64,000 nucleotides of DNA. It comes from an uncultured Flaviramulus sp. (GTDB taxonomy: Bacteria; Bacteroidota; Bacteroidia; Flavobacteriales; Flavobacteriaceae). The position numbers were made by a program, and so were the translations under genes. Shown one piece after another: positions 50,694 to 60,235 of this stretch. The stretch is from the NCBI GenBank assembly GCA_947501105.1, contig CANMUP010000003.1:62001-126000 (forward strand), read 5' to 3'. The notes under the pieces are model-generated. The model had not been told where the DNA came from. It saw only the letters and a program-made list of their open reading frames with translations, and did not search any database. Numbering within the stretch: the first letter of the stretch is position 1; every line of letters begins with the position of its first letter.

Positions 50694-51539
50694 ATGAAAA
50701 AACTACTATTAATTTTAATGGCATTTACAATGGCTTATTCGGTAAATGCACAGATTGAGACACCAGCACCGAGTCCGTTTAGTAAACTAGAACAAAAAGT
50801 TGGATTGACAGATATTACCATTGAATATTCTAGACCTGGAGTTAAAGGAAGAAAAATATTTGGAGGGTTGGAAGCTTATGGTAAAATATGGAGAACTGGA
50901 GCCAATGCTAGAACGAAAATTACGTTTAGTACAGACGCAACTATTGATGGACAAACATTAAAGGCTGGAACCTATGCAATATTTACAAAGCCTGGTACTG
51001 AAACTTGGGAAGTATATTTTTATACCGAATATCAAGGAGGTGGAACACCAAGAGAATGGGATGACGCTAAAGTAGCAGTAAAGACAACTGTTAAAGCATA
51101 CCCTGTTCCGTTTAATGTTGAGACCTTAACTTTAGATATTAATAATATAAAAACGGGTAGTGCAACGATTGATTTAATTTGGGAAAAAACATATATAGCA
51201 GTTCCTTTTGAAGTACCTACTGATAAGATTGTTTCTGCTGGTATTGATAAAGTAATGAATGGTCCAGGGTTTAACGATTATTATGCTGCAGCTTCCTATA
51301 ATTTAAGTGAAGGAAAAGATATTGCTAAGGCAAAAATCTGGATTGACAAAGCAATGGGTATGAATGAGACACCTCGCTTTTGGCAATTAAGACTACAATC
51401 TTTGATTTATGCAGCTGCTGGTGATAAAAAAGGAGCTATAAGTATTGCTAAAAAATCTTTGGCTGATGCAGAAAAATCTAAAAACTCTGCATATATAAAA
51501 ATGAATAAAGAGTCGCTTGCCGAATGGGGTGCGATGTAA
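50694..51539 (+). CDS. DUF2911 domain protein, secreted
   Basis: A 281-residue exported protein (signal ending VNA-Q). The DUF2911 domain occupies about 25-190: LTDITIEYSRPGVKGRKIFG, IWRTGANARTKITFSTDATI and ETWEVYFYTEYQGGG. A C-terminal helical TPR-like segment (FNDYYAAASYNLSEGKDIAK and GDKKGAISIAKKSLADAEKS) follows. The role is unknown. It has its own terminator at 51587. Confidence 0.85.
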   Translation: MKKLLLILMAFTMAYSVNAQIETPAPSPFSKLEQKVGLTDITIEYSRPGVKGRKIFGGLEAYGKIWRTGANARTKITFSTDATIDGQTLKAGTYAIFTKPGTETWEVYFYTEYQGGGTPREWDDAKVAVKTTVKAYPVPFNVETLTLDINNIKTGSATIDLIWEKTYIAVPFEVPTDKIVSAGIDKVMNGPGFNDYYAAASYNLSEGKDIAKAKIWIDKAMGMNETPRFWQLRLQSLIYAAAGDKKGAISIAKKSLADAEKSKNSAYIKMNKESLAEWGAM

Positions 51540-51586
51540 ATTAAGACTTCTTAGATTGTTAGATTTTTTGACTTTCTAGAAAGCAT

Positions 51587-51621
51587 AAAAAAGCGCTACT
51601 TTTATAAGTTGCGCTTTTTTG
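51587..51621 (+). terminator. terminator after the DUF2911 gene
   Basis: AAAAAAGCGC (51587-51596) pairs with GCGCTTTTTT (51611-51620); adjacent bases extend the stem with one mismatch. Nothing else supportable lies in 51622-51794. Confidence 0.8.
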
Positions 51622-51794
51622 TTTAATATGTTTTGGGCGTTTTAACACGCTTTACTCATTGGCTTTTATTCAAAATTTTGGAAATCGTGAATATAAATAT
51701 TTCACTACTCAATACTTTTGCGAAAAGCAAAAGGATTTCAAACATGCCGTTCAATCGTTAACGCGAGTGTTTGCTATAGTTGTTTTATGTTTTA

Positions 51795-51995
51795 CTAGTC
51801 TTCGTCTTCTAGAAAGAAAATATCTTCAACAGGTTTTTTAAAGAGTTTTGCTATTTTAAGAGACAATACAGTTGATGGGACATACTTGTTTTTTTCCATA
51901 GCGTTTATAGTTTGCCTGCTAACACCTATTTTTTTTGCTAAATCTGCTTGTGTTAAATCATGAATAGCGCGTTGTACTTTTATATTATTCTTCAT
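51795..51995 (-). CDS. XRE family HTH regulator (YozG-like)
   Basis: A 66-residue single-domain HTH protein: NIKVQRAIHDLTQADLAKKI, GVSRQTINAMEKNKYVPS and KIAKLFKKPVEDIFF. It overlaps the upstream membrane protein gene by 11 bp, the common pairing of a small XRE regulator with a multi-pass membrane protein. Probably autoregulatory. Confidence 0.92.
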   Translation of the reverse strand: MKNNIKVQRAIHDLTQADLAKKIGVSRQTINAMEKNKYVPSTVLSLKIAKLFKKPVEDIFFLEDED

Positions 51996-52458
51996 GACTT
52001 CTAGATTTTAGTTTTAAAAAATTAAAGCGAAATATAAAAAATAATAATGGTGTGAACATATTGAAGACAAGAACATGGAAAAATGTCATATTATAGATGA
52101 AAATTATGGCTAATGTTAGGATAAGATAATTAAAAAGAATAGCCCAAACTAATGAGTCTTTTCTAAGTTTGTATATAAATTCATCTTCAATTTTTTCTTT
52201 TGAAAACCCAATAATTAACCCGCCAATTATAATGGCTATTGAAGCTAACTCGCCCGATATACCAGTTTCGATTATTTTAAATAATTTGTTGTTGTCACTT
52301 CCAATATAAGCTTCATGAAATATAGATAAAACTTTTGCTCTAATAGGTTCATATTCGTATCCTGAGAATACAACAGTAAATCCTGAAATAATTCCTCCAA
52401 TAAAAAGAATCCATCCGAGGGTTTTGTACTTGTGTGGTAATAAATAATTTGTTTTCAT
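51985..52458 (-). CDS. four-helix membrane protein paired with XRE regulator
   Basis: A 157-residue protein with four likely membrane helices (WILFIGGIISGFTVVF, ELASIAIIIGGLIIGF, VWAILFNYLILTLAIIFIY and FHVLVFNMFTPLLFFIF). A larger soluble stretch between helices 1 and 2 faces one side. No family is recognised with certainty. Its promoter is at 52499; the XRE gene overlaps its 3' end. Confidence 0.75.
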   Translation of the reverse strand: MKTNYLLPHKYKTLGWILFIGGIISGFTVVFSGYEYEPIRAKVLSIFHEAYIGSDNNKLFKIIETGISGELASIAIIIGGLIIGFSKEKIEDEFIYKLRKDSLVWAILFNYLILTLAIIFIYNMTFFHVLVFNMFTPLLFFIFRFNFLKLKSRSHEE

Positions 52459-52498
52459 AACTGTTCGTTTTTAAAATTGATTTATATGATTGATAAAT

Positions 52499-52529
52499 CA
52501 AAAGTAAAATAAACTTTACATATAGACAA
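52499..52529 (-). promoter_or_regulatory. promoter of the membrane protein/XRE pair
   Basis: On the minus strand TTG (52527-52529), 20 bp, TACTTTTG (52499-52506), about 40 bp before the start codon. Confidence 0.6.
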
Positions 52530-52571
52530 ATAAAATTAACTTAAAGTAATAAAAACTAGTCTTTTTGTGTG

Positions 52572-53561
52572 CTAATAATGTAATCCTATACTGTTTCTAA
52601 CAGTATCTAAAGTTTGTATAAGTAGTTTGCTAAACTCAAAGGTCATTACATCACTTTCCTTTTTTTGTTCTCTAAGTAGGTTATTAAAATGAATGATTTC
52701 GTAACTGTAACCAATAGTTTCGTAATTAAAATCGATAGTATTCTCTTTTCCATCTAAAGATATTATGGTAACTGTAGTTGGACAATGAAACTGAGTATTA
52801 ATTTTAATTGTTCCTTTTTCGCAATAAAAAATAGCTTCAGTAGGAGTGTTTTCTAAAAAAGAACTTTTTAAAAATGCTGTAATACCATGATTATAATTAA
52901 ATTCCACTGAGCAACTTGAATCTACTTCTGTTGTTTCAAATGTTGCTTGAGCCTTAATGTTTTTTGGTTTTCCTAAAGTTGATAAAGCTGCAAAAATAGG
53001 GTATATGCCAATATCTAAAAGGCTACCACCTCCTAAAGATTTCTCCCAAACCCGAGATGATTTGCTGTGATTAGATTTAAAACCAAAATCGGCTTCTAGT
53101 TTTATAATATTGCCATATGTTTTATTAGTTAATTCTTTTAAAACAAATTGATAGTGAGGTAAAAAATATGTCCAAAGGGCCTCCATTAGGAGCACATTCT
53201 TTTCTTTGGCTTTAGCAATCATTACATCAACTTCATCAGTATTCATGGCAAAAGGCTTTTCACATAAAACAGCAATACCATGTTCTAAACATAAAAGCGT
53301 ATGTGCTTTATGGAATACGTGTGGTGTTGCAATGTAAACAGCGTCAATATCGGGGTCTTTCGCTAAGGCTTCGTAATTGTTATAAGCTTTAACCGCATTA
53401 TACTTTGAAGCAAATGTGTTGGCATTTTCTTGATTTCGTGAAGCAACTGCGAATAAGTTGCAGTTTTTAACAGTTAATAAATCTTGAGCAAACTTATTAG
53501 CAATGTTACCTAAGCCAATAATTCCCCAATTAATAACTTTCTTTGATGCCTGTACTGTCAT
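52572..53561 (-). CDS. Gfo/Idh/MocA family oxidoreductase
   Basis: A 329-residue NAD(P)-dependent oxidoreductase: VINWGIIGLGNIANKFAQDL Rossmann start, AVLCEKPFAMNTDEVD with the catalytic Lys, and GGGSLLDIGIYPIF in the substrate domain. It looks like the dihydrodiol/glucose-fructose dehydrogenase branch. The start overlaps the end of the SSS symporter gene by 32 bp, so it is the last gene of the PIG-L/SSS operon. Substrate unknown, perhaps a sugar taken up by the symporter. Confidence 0.85.
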   Translation of the reverse strand: MTVQASKKVINWGIIGLGNIANKFAQDLLTVKNCNLFAVASRNQENANTFASKYNAVKAYNNYEALAKDPDIDAVYIATPHVFHKAHTLLCLEHGIAVLCEKPFAMNTDEVDVMIAKAKEKNVLLMEALWTYFLPHYQFVLKELTNKTYGNIIKLEADFGFKSNHSKSSRVWEKSLGGGSLLDIGIYPIFAALSTLGKPKNIKAQATFETTEVDSSCSVEFNYNHGITAFLKSSFLENTPTEAIFYCEKGTIKINTQFHCPTTVTIISLDGKENTIDFNYETIGYSYEIIHFNNLLREQKKESDVMTFEFSKLLIQTLDTVRNSIGLHY

Positions 53562-55356
53562 TGTTTTTATGTAAAATTTGAATGAAAGTAGCGATTAAAG
53601 TAACCAAAACACAACCAAATAAATTTAGCCATAAATATGGCATCCAATCAAACCACCAGCCAATAATAACTATAATTTGCGTAATTATAGCTGCCATAAA
53701 AACAGCATTTGCTTTTATGAATTTAAAGAAAAAAGCCAATAGAAAAACACCTAAAACATTCCCGTAAAAAATAGATCCAATAATATTTACTAGCTGTATT
53801 AAATTTTCGGCAAGATTTGCAAAACAAGCTATAATTATAGCTACTATACCCCAAATTAATGTAAATACTTTTGTGGCTTTAACCATGTGCTTTTCATCTT
53901 TTTCTTCTTTAAGATTTCTTCCATATAAATCAATAGAAGTGATGGTAGCTAAAGCATTTATTTCTGATGCTGTTGAAGACATAGCTGCCGAAAGTATTAC
54001 TGCAAGTAATAAACCAATAAGTCCTTTTGGTAGATGTTTAAGAATAAATGTAATAAACATATAATCTCTATCATTGGTTTTAGTGTCTTTAGCAGATTCG
54101 TTATACCAATTATTTAGTTCTTCTTTTTTTTCTTTGTAAACCTCACTGTCTTTATTATTTCCCAAAGTTAACAGCTCCTTATTTAATCTGTCATATTTAT
54201 TAGCATATGCAGTATCAATAGCTCTTTTAATTAAATATTTTGATTCTAAACGATGTGTTTTTTCAACACTATCCAAGGCGAATAGCTCTTGCCGTAAGTT
54301 ATCATCATCATTCTTTGAGAGTTGTATACTTAATGCTTTTTTTTCATTGAAAAGGATACTTTGTTTTTCTTGAAGATTTTGATATTGCTGCGAATATTGT
54401 GAAGCTAAAACTTTTTCGGTTGATGAGTCAATAAAATTTAATGGCGCGGGATTAAATTGATAAAACACAAATACCATTATACCAACAAGCAAAATAAAGA
54501 ACTGCATAGGTACTTTTAATAAGCCATTAAAAATTAAACCCATTTGCATTTCTTTCATTGACTTACCTGAAAGATAACGTTGTACTTGGCTTTGATCGGT
54601 TCCAAAATATGCCAAAGCAAGAAAGGTTCCTCCAATTAATCCAGACCAAACGGTATATCTGTTTTCTAAATCAAACGAAAAATCTAAAACCTCCATTCTT
54701 CCACTTGCACCAGCGATATCAAGTGCTTTTGTAAATGAAACATCATCTGGGATTAAATTTAAAATGATAAACAAAGCCGCAAGCATACCAGCAAAAATGA
54801 CAAACATTTGTTGCTTTTGTGTAACTGTTACTGCTTTTGTACCACCAGAAACGGTGTAAATAATTACTAAAACACCAATAGAAATATTAAGATAAATAAT
54901 AGGCCAACCTAAGACAACAGAAAGAATAATTGCTGGAGCAAAAATGGTAATTCCTGCTGCTAAACCTCGTTGAATTAAAAATAAAATAGCAGTGAGACTT
55001 CTGGTTTTTAAGTCGAAACGATTCTCTAAAAACTCATAAGCTGTATAAACTTTCAGGCGATGATATAAAGGGATGAAAACTAAGCATATAATTACCATGG
55101 CAATGGGTAGTCCAAAGTAAAATTGTACAAACCCCATACCATCTGAAAAAGCTTGACCCGTAGTTGATAAAAATGTTATAGCACTGGCTTGAGTTGCCAT
55201 AACAGATAATCCAATGGTCCACCATTTTGTTGAGTTACCGCCTTTTACATAATCTTGTACGCTTTTACTACCTCTGGTTTTCCATGTACCATATCCAACA
55301 ATAGTTAGTAATGTAGCTATTAAAACAACCCAATCAATCCAATTTAATGTTTGCAT
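53530..55356 (-). CDS. sodium:solute symporter (SSS family) with a long coiled-coil insert
   Basis: A 608-residue SSS-family transporter. DYVKGGNSTKWWTIGLSVMA and AYFGTDQSQVQRYLSGKS are family marks; about 13 helices are expected. Between helices near residue 305 and 435 lies a hydrophilic, highly charged insert (begins SSTEKVLASQYSQQYQNLQE) that looks like a coiled coil, which makes it longer than ordinary members. It probably imports a sugar or derivative made by the deacetylase encoded upstream. Confidence 0.88.
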   Translation of the reverse strand: MQTLNWIDWVVLIATLLTIVGYGTWKTRGSKSVQDYVKGGNSTKWWTIGLSVMATQASAITFLSTTGQAFSDGMGFVQFYFGLPIAMVIICLVFIPLYHRLKVYTAYEFLENRFDLKTRSLTAILFLIQRGLAAGITIFAPAIILSVVLGWPIIYLNISIGVLVIIYTVSGGTKAVTVTQKQQMFVIFAGMLAALFIILNLIPDDVSFTKALDIAGASGRMEVLDFSFDLENRYTVWSGLIGGTFLALAYFGTDQSQVQRYLSGKSMKEMQMGLIFNGLLKVPMQFFILLVGIMVFVFYQFNPAPLNFIDSSTEKVLASQYSQQYQNLQEKQSILFNEKKALSIQLSKNDDDNLRQELFALDSVEKTHRLESKYLIKRAIDTAYANKYDRLNKELLTLGNNKDSEVYKEKKEELNNWYNESAKDTKTNDRDYMFITFILKHLPKGLIGLLLAVILSAAMSSTASEINALATITSIDLYGRNLKEEKDEKHMVKATKVFTLIWGIVAIIIACFANLAENLIQLVNIIGSIFYGNVLGVFLLAFFFKFIKANAVFMAAIITQIIVIIGWWFDWMPYLWLNLFGCVLVTLIATFIQILHKNNDSTGIKESY

Positions 55357-55357
55357 A

Positions 55358-55468
55358 TTAAAAAATTTGCATGATTAGATAAAACACTAAAATATAGATG
55401 GCATTGGCTATTAAAACTATAGAGTATAGTTTTAGCCAAGGTTGTTTTTGTGGTTTGTTCTCAGTCAT
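55358..55468 (-). CDS. small single-helix membrane protein, 36 residues
   Basis: A short open frame read from the minus strand: an ATG at 55468 gives 36 residues ending with TAA at 55358. The N-terminus is polar (MTENKPQKQPWLKLYS) and the rest one membrane helix (IVLIANAIYILVFYLIMQIF). It fits the gap between the PIG-L gene (2 bp away) and the symporter gene (1 bp away) almost exactly, arguing that it is real. It may be a helper subunit of the symporter; that is inference. Confidence 0.65.
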   Translation of the reverse strand: MTENKPQKQPWLKLYSIVLIANAIYILVFYLIMQIF

Positions 55469-55470
55469 AT

Positions 55471-57996
55471 TTAATCGTTTAGTTTGGCTTCTAGTTTTAA
55501 ATCTTCTTTTCCTATGGATAGCATGTTTGCAAATAATCGGTAGGCACCAGAAACACCTTCAGGAAACTCTCTGAAGAAACTTAATCCGGTATATATGTAA
55601 TGACCCTTTCCGTATTTAGCAACTAACAGACTTCCGTTTTTTTCTGTTTCTCCTTTGTCATTCATAGATAGAATAGGAGAGAATTCATCAGACCATTCAT
55701 TTGGAAAATATAAACCACGTTCTTGTGTCCAGCCTTCAAAATCTTGTTGACTAATTTTATTTGGATAATTAAGAATTGGATGTTCAGGGTTTAAAAAGCG
55801 AACTTCAGCATTTTCGTTAGTTACTCGGTCTCTAGATAATTTTAAATCATAAGGCGCTAAGGCATCAGTTTTTAAACGATGATTTGTATTGTATTGTACA
55901 ATCATATTACCACCATTTTTAACAAAATCAAACAATTGTTGTTGTTTAAATTGTAATTCGTCAAGTACATTATATGCTCTAATACCAACTACAACTGCGT
56001 CAAATCTACTTAGTGTTTCAGCGTCTATTTCATCTGGTGTTATAACGCGAACGTTATATCCAATTTGTTGTAAACTTTCTGGAACTGCATCGCCAGCACC
56101 TTGTATATAACCAATATTTTCACCTTTCTTTTTAATATTTAAGCGTACAATTTTGCTCTCACTAGGAAGTAAAACCGTTTGAAATGGAATATGCTCGTAA
56201 CCAATTTCTATAAGTTCTTTAGTGTATTTATCCTCATTAATAGTAACTATTGGGCCTATATAACCTTCACTCTCATTTTTAGGAGGAATGATAGTAAAAA
56301 TAAGTGTTTGTTCTTCTCCTTTATGAGCAATTGAAACCTTTTGATTTTTTGGGTAAACATTCCAGTCGTTTGGATGGCAAACTTCGGCAAAACCTTCAAG
56401 ATTATCTCTGCCAGCTTTTACTACCACAGTTATATCTCGTTGTTTGTCATTTTCAAAAATGATAACCTTTTCTGTTATTTTTGCAGATGCCTCAGGAATA
56501 ATTTCAAAAGGCTTGTATAGCTCTCCTTTTTCAGGTTTGGAATATCTATGTACTATCGCTTTTGTTATGGTTAGCGGTACATTGTTAATTAGGAGGTTGA
56601 AGTCAACATTATAAAGCCTAGGAGTTTCAGCTAAACCTATTAACTCCGTATTATTAACTTTATACATACCTAAAGTTCCTTTTTCGCTTAACCAATATGG
56701 TGTGGTTGGGTTTTCATCTGTATTAATTTTTATCACTTCTTTAAAAGTGTACTTCACATTGTTTTTTAATACTATATTTTTTGAAATATTTAAATTGTTA
56801 TTATTGTTTAAGCTTACTAGGTTTATTAATAAATCACTTCTATTAAGTGCTTCAATATTAATATTTATATTTTCGTTTGAAGTTGCCCAATTTGTATCTG
56901 CTGAAGCTTCTAAATATAGACCAGCACACATTTCTATAATGGCTTTTAACTCTTTGGTTTTTTGTATTTTCCAATGTTTGTCTTCTATATTTTGAAGTAA
57001 TTGGTAAGCTTTTAGTAATTGTGAAATATGTTGCGAAGGGTTTTTAAAGTTGAAGTCATTTTCTACATCATATAAAATATCTCCAATAGTTTTCCCTCCT
57101 TTAACACGGCTCCAAGAAGTATCAATGCCAGCAAAAATATTTTCGCTATCTGTTAATGGATCACCTTTTAAAAATTCGATGTATTCTTCTTGCGAACCAC
57201 GTTGTGATAAACGACCAAAACCTTGACATAAATGTTGACTACTCGCTAAAGCTGCAACCTCATTATTTGACAAACCTTTAAGTGGGTAATAAGTGCCAAT
57301 ATCAAAATGAAGCATATTGCTTTTGTCAATTTTTTCAAAATTTTCTCTACTACCGTATCGCCACCAACTTGTATTATAAAATAGGCGTTTTGGTTGCCAT
57401 ACATCTACGTTTTTTAGTAAATCTGGGTATGCAGATTTATCGTTTGCTAAATCGAAAGCCTCTATACTTAGCATAGCAGAAGTTGTGTGATGTCCATGAG
57501 TTCTACCAGGCCTTCTATGATCGAATCGATTAATAATAACATCAGGCTTAAATTTTCTAATAGTAAAAACCACGTCGCTTAAAACTTCGTTTTTATTCCA
57601 AATAGTTAAGGTTTCGTCTGGATGTTTAGAATAGCCAAAATCGTTTGCTCTAGTAAAAAATTGTTCACCACCATCAACACGCCTTGCTGCAAGAAGCTCT
57701 TGAGTACGTATAACACCTAAAAGCTCTCTAAGCTCTGGACCAATTAGATTTTGCCCACCATCTCCTCTTGTTAGTGATAAATACCCAGTGCGTGCCTTTA
57801 CATGATTGGACATGTATGAAATAAGCCGTGTATTTTCATCATCAGGATGTGCGGCAACATATAAAACTGAACCTAAAAAATTTAGCTTTTGAATGGATTC
57901 GTAAATCTTTGAAGATGAAGGTGTTTTGGGTTCTTGAGCTTGTGAATTTAAAAAAGAAACAAGCACTATAAGTATAGAAAGTAGATATTTCCGCAT
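55471..57996 (-). CDS. secreted PIG-L/LmbE-type deacetylase with large C-terminal region
   Basis: An 841-residue exported protein (signal ending NSQA-Q). Residues about 35-290 are a PIG-L zinc deacetylase: YVAAHPDDENTR holds the His-Pro-Asp-Asp site and RTHGHHTTSAM the downstream His pair. The rest contains beta-sandwich-like parts (about 380-600) and a GATase1-like end (SRFDAVVVGIRAYNV, then GGNMIVQYNTNHRL). It should deacetylate an amino sugar or glycoconjugate outside the cytoplasm, feeding the symporter. First gene of a four-gene transcript; CAAATATA at 58020 is a -7 candidate. Confidence 0.82.
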   Translation of the reverse strand: MRKYLLSILIVLVSFLNSQAQEPKTPSSSKIYESIQKLNFLGSVLYVAAHPDDENTRLISYMSNHVKARTGYLSLTRGDGGQNLIGPELRELLGVIRTQELLAARRVDGGEQFFTRANDFGYSKHPDETLTIWNKNEVLSDVVFTIRKFKPDVIINRFDHRRPGRTHGHHTTSAMLSIEAFDLANDKSAYPDLLKNVDVWQPKRLFYNTSWWRYGSRENFEKIDKSNMLHFDIGTYYPLKGLSNNEVAALASSQHLCQGFGRLSQRGSQEEYIEFLKGDPLTDSENIFAGIDTSWSRVKGGKTIGDILYDVENDFNFKNPSQHISQLLKAYQLLQNIEDKHWKIQKTKELKAIIEMCAGLYLEASADTNWATSNENININIEALNRSDLLINLVSLNNNNNLNISKNIVLKNNVKYTFKEVIKINTDENPTTPYWLSEKGTLGMYKVNNTELIGLAETPRLYNVDFNLLINNVPLTITKAIVHRYSKPEKGELYKPFEIIPEASAKITEKVIIFENDKQRDITVVVKAGRDNLEGFAEVCHPNDWNVYPKNQKVSIAHKGEEQTLIFTIIPPKNESEGYIGPIVTINEDKYTKELIEIGYEHIPFQTVLLPSESKIVRLNIKKKGENIGYIQGAGDAVPESLQQIGYNVRVITPDEIDAETLSRFDAVVVGIRAYNVLDELQFKQQQLFDFVKNGGNMIVQYNTNHRLKTDALAPYDLKLSRDRVTNENAEVRFLNPEHPILNYPNKISQQDFEGWTQERGLYFPNEWSDEFSPILSMNDKGETEKNGSLLVAKYGKGHYIYTGLSFFREFPEGVSGAYRLFANMLSIGKEDLKLEAKLND

Positions 57997-58094
57997 GATT
58001 ATTTTAGTTAGCTAAAAATCAAATATAGCAAAGTAAAATAGCCAAAAGGTAGCTTTTAATGTTTCTTTAACTTATGATTAAAAGTTTTAACTTT

Positions 58095-58616
58095 TTATTT
58101 ATCGTAAGCATCTTTTTCGATTAAAGTAACTGCTTTTTGTAGAAGTAAATTGTTTGGATATGTAACTAAATCACCATTATCTTTCCTTAAATGAATTTGA
58201 AATGAGCGAATATCTTCTATAAGTGCTTCTATTTCATGGTCTTTATCATGAATTCTAATTTTGTCACCTATCTTATATGGAAAAGAGAAAAACATAATAA
58301 TGCCAGATGTTACATTACTTAAAATAGACCAATTAGCAAATAAAGTAATACCCAAAATTGCAAATACAGAAGAAAAAACGACTACTAAATCTTCAATATT
58401 AACGCCGAAAATAAACCCAATGATAAGAAGTGTTATAAATAAAAAAGAAATCGTAAAATAACGACCAACTAATCTAGCTCGACTTGTAAGTATTTTTTTT
58501 GATTTCCCTATAGTTCTAACTACAAGTCTAGCAATTAATTGAAGAATAAAAAAAACTCCAAAAACTATGGATGAGTTTATAATCTCATCGTTGTAGGTAT
58601 CGAAAAAATTTGACAT
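58095..58616 (-). CDS. small mechanosensitive channel (MscS family)
   Basis: A 173-residue MscS-type protein with three hydrophobic segments and the pore helix/beta domain: LFANWSILSNVTSGIIMFFS followed by FPYKIGDKIRIHDKDHEIEA. It is shorter than E. coli MscS (286), ending after the beta domain. It would relieve osmotic pressure. Last gene of the operon that starts at 62767. Confidence 0.82.
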   Translation of the reverse strand: MSNFFDTYNDEIINSSIVFGVFFILQLIARLVVRTIGKSKKILTSRARLVGRYFTISFLFITLLIIGFIFGVNIEDLVVVFSSVFAILGITLFANWSILSNVTSGIIMFFSFPYKIGDKIRIHDKDHEIEALIEDIRSFQIHLRKDNGDLVTYPNNLLLQKAVTLIEKDAYDK

Positions 58617-58653
58617 AAGTTTTGTATTAAAACCTAAAGCAAAGATACAAGAA

Positions 58654-59598
58654 CTATTGCAATTCTAACGCTTCACGTAGAACTTCGTCTTTATTTTTAT
58701 TCTTTCCCCAATAAGCAGACTTGATGGCTTTTAATTTTGTTGCTTTTGTAGTTAAAGTTTTTGCGTTTTTGCCAAACCCGCTTTTAAAAGTTTCTTCCCA
58801 TCCTAATATTTCGTGAGGAAAATTGGTATTAAATTTTATTACCAAGCTTCTATTTAATTCAGGGTAATCAATTGAATATGTATCGCTTGATAGTGTAGCT
58901 TTAGCATTGTAAGCTTTTAGTTTAGCATGTCTTAATCGGCTATATTCAAATGATGGGACGATTTGTACGTTTCCAGTTGGCAACGATTTTGGATTGATGC
59001 GTAATTGTGTCCATAATTCATTTTCTAAAATAGCTTTGTCTAATTTGAAATTTTGGTCACCTTCACTTTCAAAATACGAATATGATGTGATTTCAAATTC
59101 GTCATTATTATTTAATTGTGTAAAAACATGTCCGCACCATTCTTGCATAGAGCTAGTTACTTTTATAGCGTGTTGGTTATTTGAAACAGGATAAAAAGTA
59201 CTTTGCATTATAGAATACGGATACAAACCTGTATTAAATTTTTTAGTAGCATTTAATTTTAAAACGGAAACATTATTTGGATTTTGATTATCGGCTTTTA
59301 CTTGCTTTTTTGGTAGAAAATCTTCAGTAACATAAATTAAAACAGCTTTACCGTTTCTAATTTCGCCATAGCGCGCTTGCTCCAATTTATATGAAGTAAC
59401 TTCAGCTTTACCTGCATACCAATATGCTTTAAATTCTTGTGATGGTTCTTTAAATTCAGTAGGAATATTTTCAATTATATTAATTTCTGAATTTAAAGCT
59501 AATTTGTCTTTTTTCTGATCACTTTTACAAGAAGAAACTAGTGTTAAAACTCCAATAACTAGCCAAAAGGGAGTTTTGATATTTATTAAATGCTTCAT
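58654..59598 (-). CDS. hypothetical lipoprotein, neighbour of maf
   Basis: A 314-residue predicted lipoprotein (VLTLVSSC lipobox). The mature part is beta-rich with motifs AYWYAGKAEVTSYKLEQARY and STFYPVSNNQHAIKVTSSMQ; I recognise no enzymatic signature. Proteins like this are sometimes named as Maf because of position, but it lacks the Maf motif, which is in the next gene. It lies 35 bp after maf in the same direction. Confidence 0.7.
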   Translation of the reverse strand: MKHLINIKTPFWLVIGVLTLVSSCKSDQKKDKLALNSEINIIENIPTEFKEPSQEFKAYWYAGKAEVTSYKLEQARYGEIRNGKAVLIYVTEDFLPKKQVKADNQNPNNVSVLKLNATKKFNTGLYPYSIMQSTFYPVSNNQHAIKVTSSMQEWCGHVFTQLNNNDEFEITSYSYFESEGDQNFKLDKAILENELWTQLRINPKSLPTGNVQIVPSFEYSRLRHAKLKAYNAKATLSSDTYSIDYPELNRSLVIKFNTNFPHEILGWEETFKSGFGKNAKTLTTKATKLKAIKSAYWGKNKNKDEVLREALELQ

Positions 59599-59633
59599 TA
59601 CGATAAAATTTATAGATAGATAAATTTACAAAT

Positions 59634-60227
59634 TTATGAAGCGTCTACAATATCATTTAACGTTTTATATACAGCATGAATAGGTAATCCCATAACATTA
59701 AAATAAGAACCTTCAATTTTTGTAACCCCTATTTGACCAATCCAATCTTGAATACCGTAAGCTCCAGCTTTATCAAATGGTTTGTAATTTTTTATGTAAA
59801 AATTAATTTCATCATCAGATAATTCTTTAAAAGTTACCTTGGTAATGTTATGTGTCGTTTTTTCGAAAGATGTAGTGGTAAAACAGACCGATGTAATTAC
59901 TTCATGGGTTGCATGGCTTAACATTTTTAAAATAGCAAAAGCTTCATCTTCATTTCTGGGTTTGCCTAAAGCTTTGTTGTTATGCCAAACTATGGTATCG
60001 CTTGTAATAAGTATGTCGTTAGGTTTTAATTCGAATTTAAACGGAAGTGCTTTTAATTGTGCTAAATAATTGCTGATTTCGAAATGAGTTAATCGTGGCG
60101 GATATTCTTCTTTTATGGGCTTTAATCTAATTTCGAAATCTAAACCTAAATTTTTAAAAAACTCTTGACGCCTAGGAGATCCAGAGGCTAATATAATGTG
60201 ATGATTTTTTAATTTTTGGTTTAGCAT
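59634..60227 (-). CDS. maf: Maf-like nucleotide pyrophosphatase
   Basis: A 197-residue Maf/HAM1-like house-cleaning pyrophosphatase: IILASGSPRRQEFFKNLGL is the diagnostic N-terminus, ILITSDTIVWHNNKALGKP the active-site segment, and GAYGIQDWIGQIGVTKIEGS the C-terminal one. It hydrolyses non-canonical NTPs (dTTP/UTP-type in this branch). Located 8 bp after the UbiA gene. Confidence 0.92.
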   Translation of the reverse strand: MLNQKLKNHHIILASGSPRRQEFFKNLGLDFEIRLKPIKEEYPPRLTHFEISNYLAQLKALPFKFELKPNDILITSDTIVWHNNKALGKPRNEDEAFAILKMLSHATHEVITSVCFTTTSFEKTTHNITKVTFKELSDDEINFYIKNYKPFDKAGAYGIQDWIGQIGVTKIEGSYFNVMGLPIHAVYKTLNDIVDAS

Positions 60228-60235
60228 TTTGATGA

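Noticed and set aside
51659-51841. 60-residue plus-strand ORF
   Set aside because: Needs a TTG start, runs into the opposite-strand XRE gene, and has no coding character.
58654-59598. Naming this lipoprotein a Maf protein
   Set aside because: The Maf signature (ASGSPRR) is in the adjacent gene at 59634; this protein has a lipobox and a different, beta-rich sequence.
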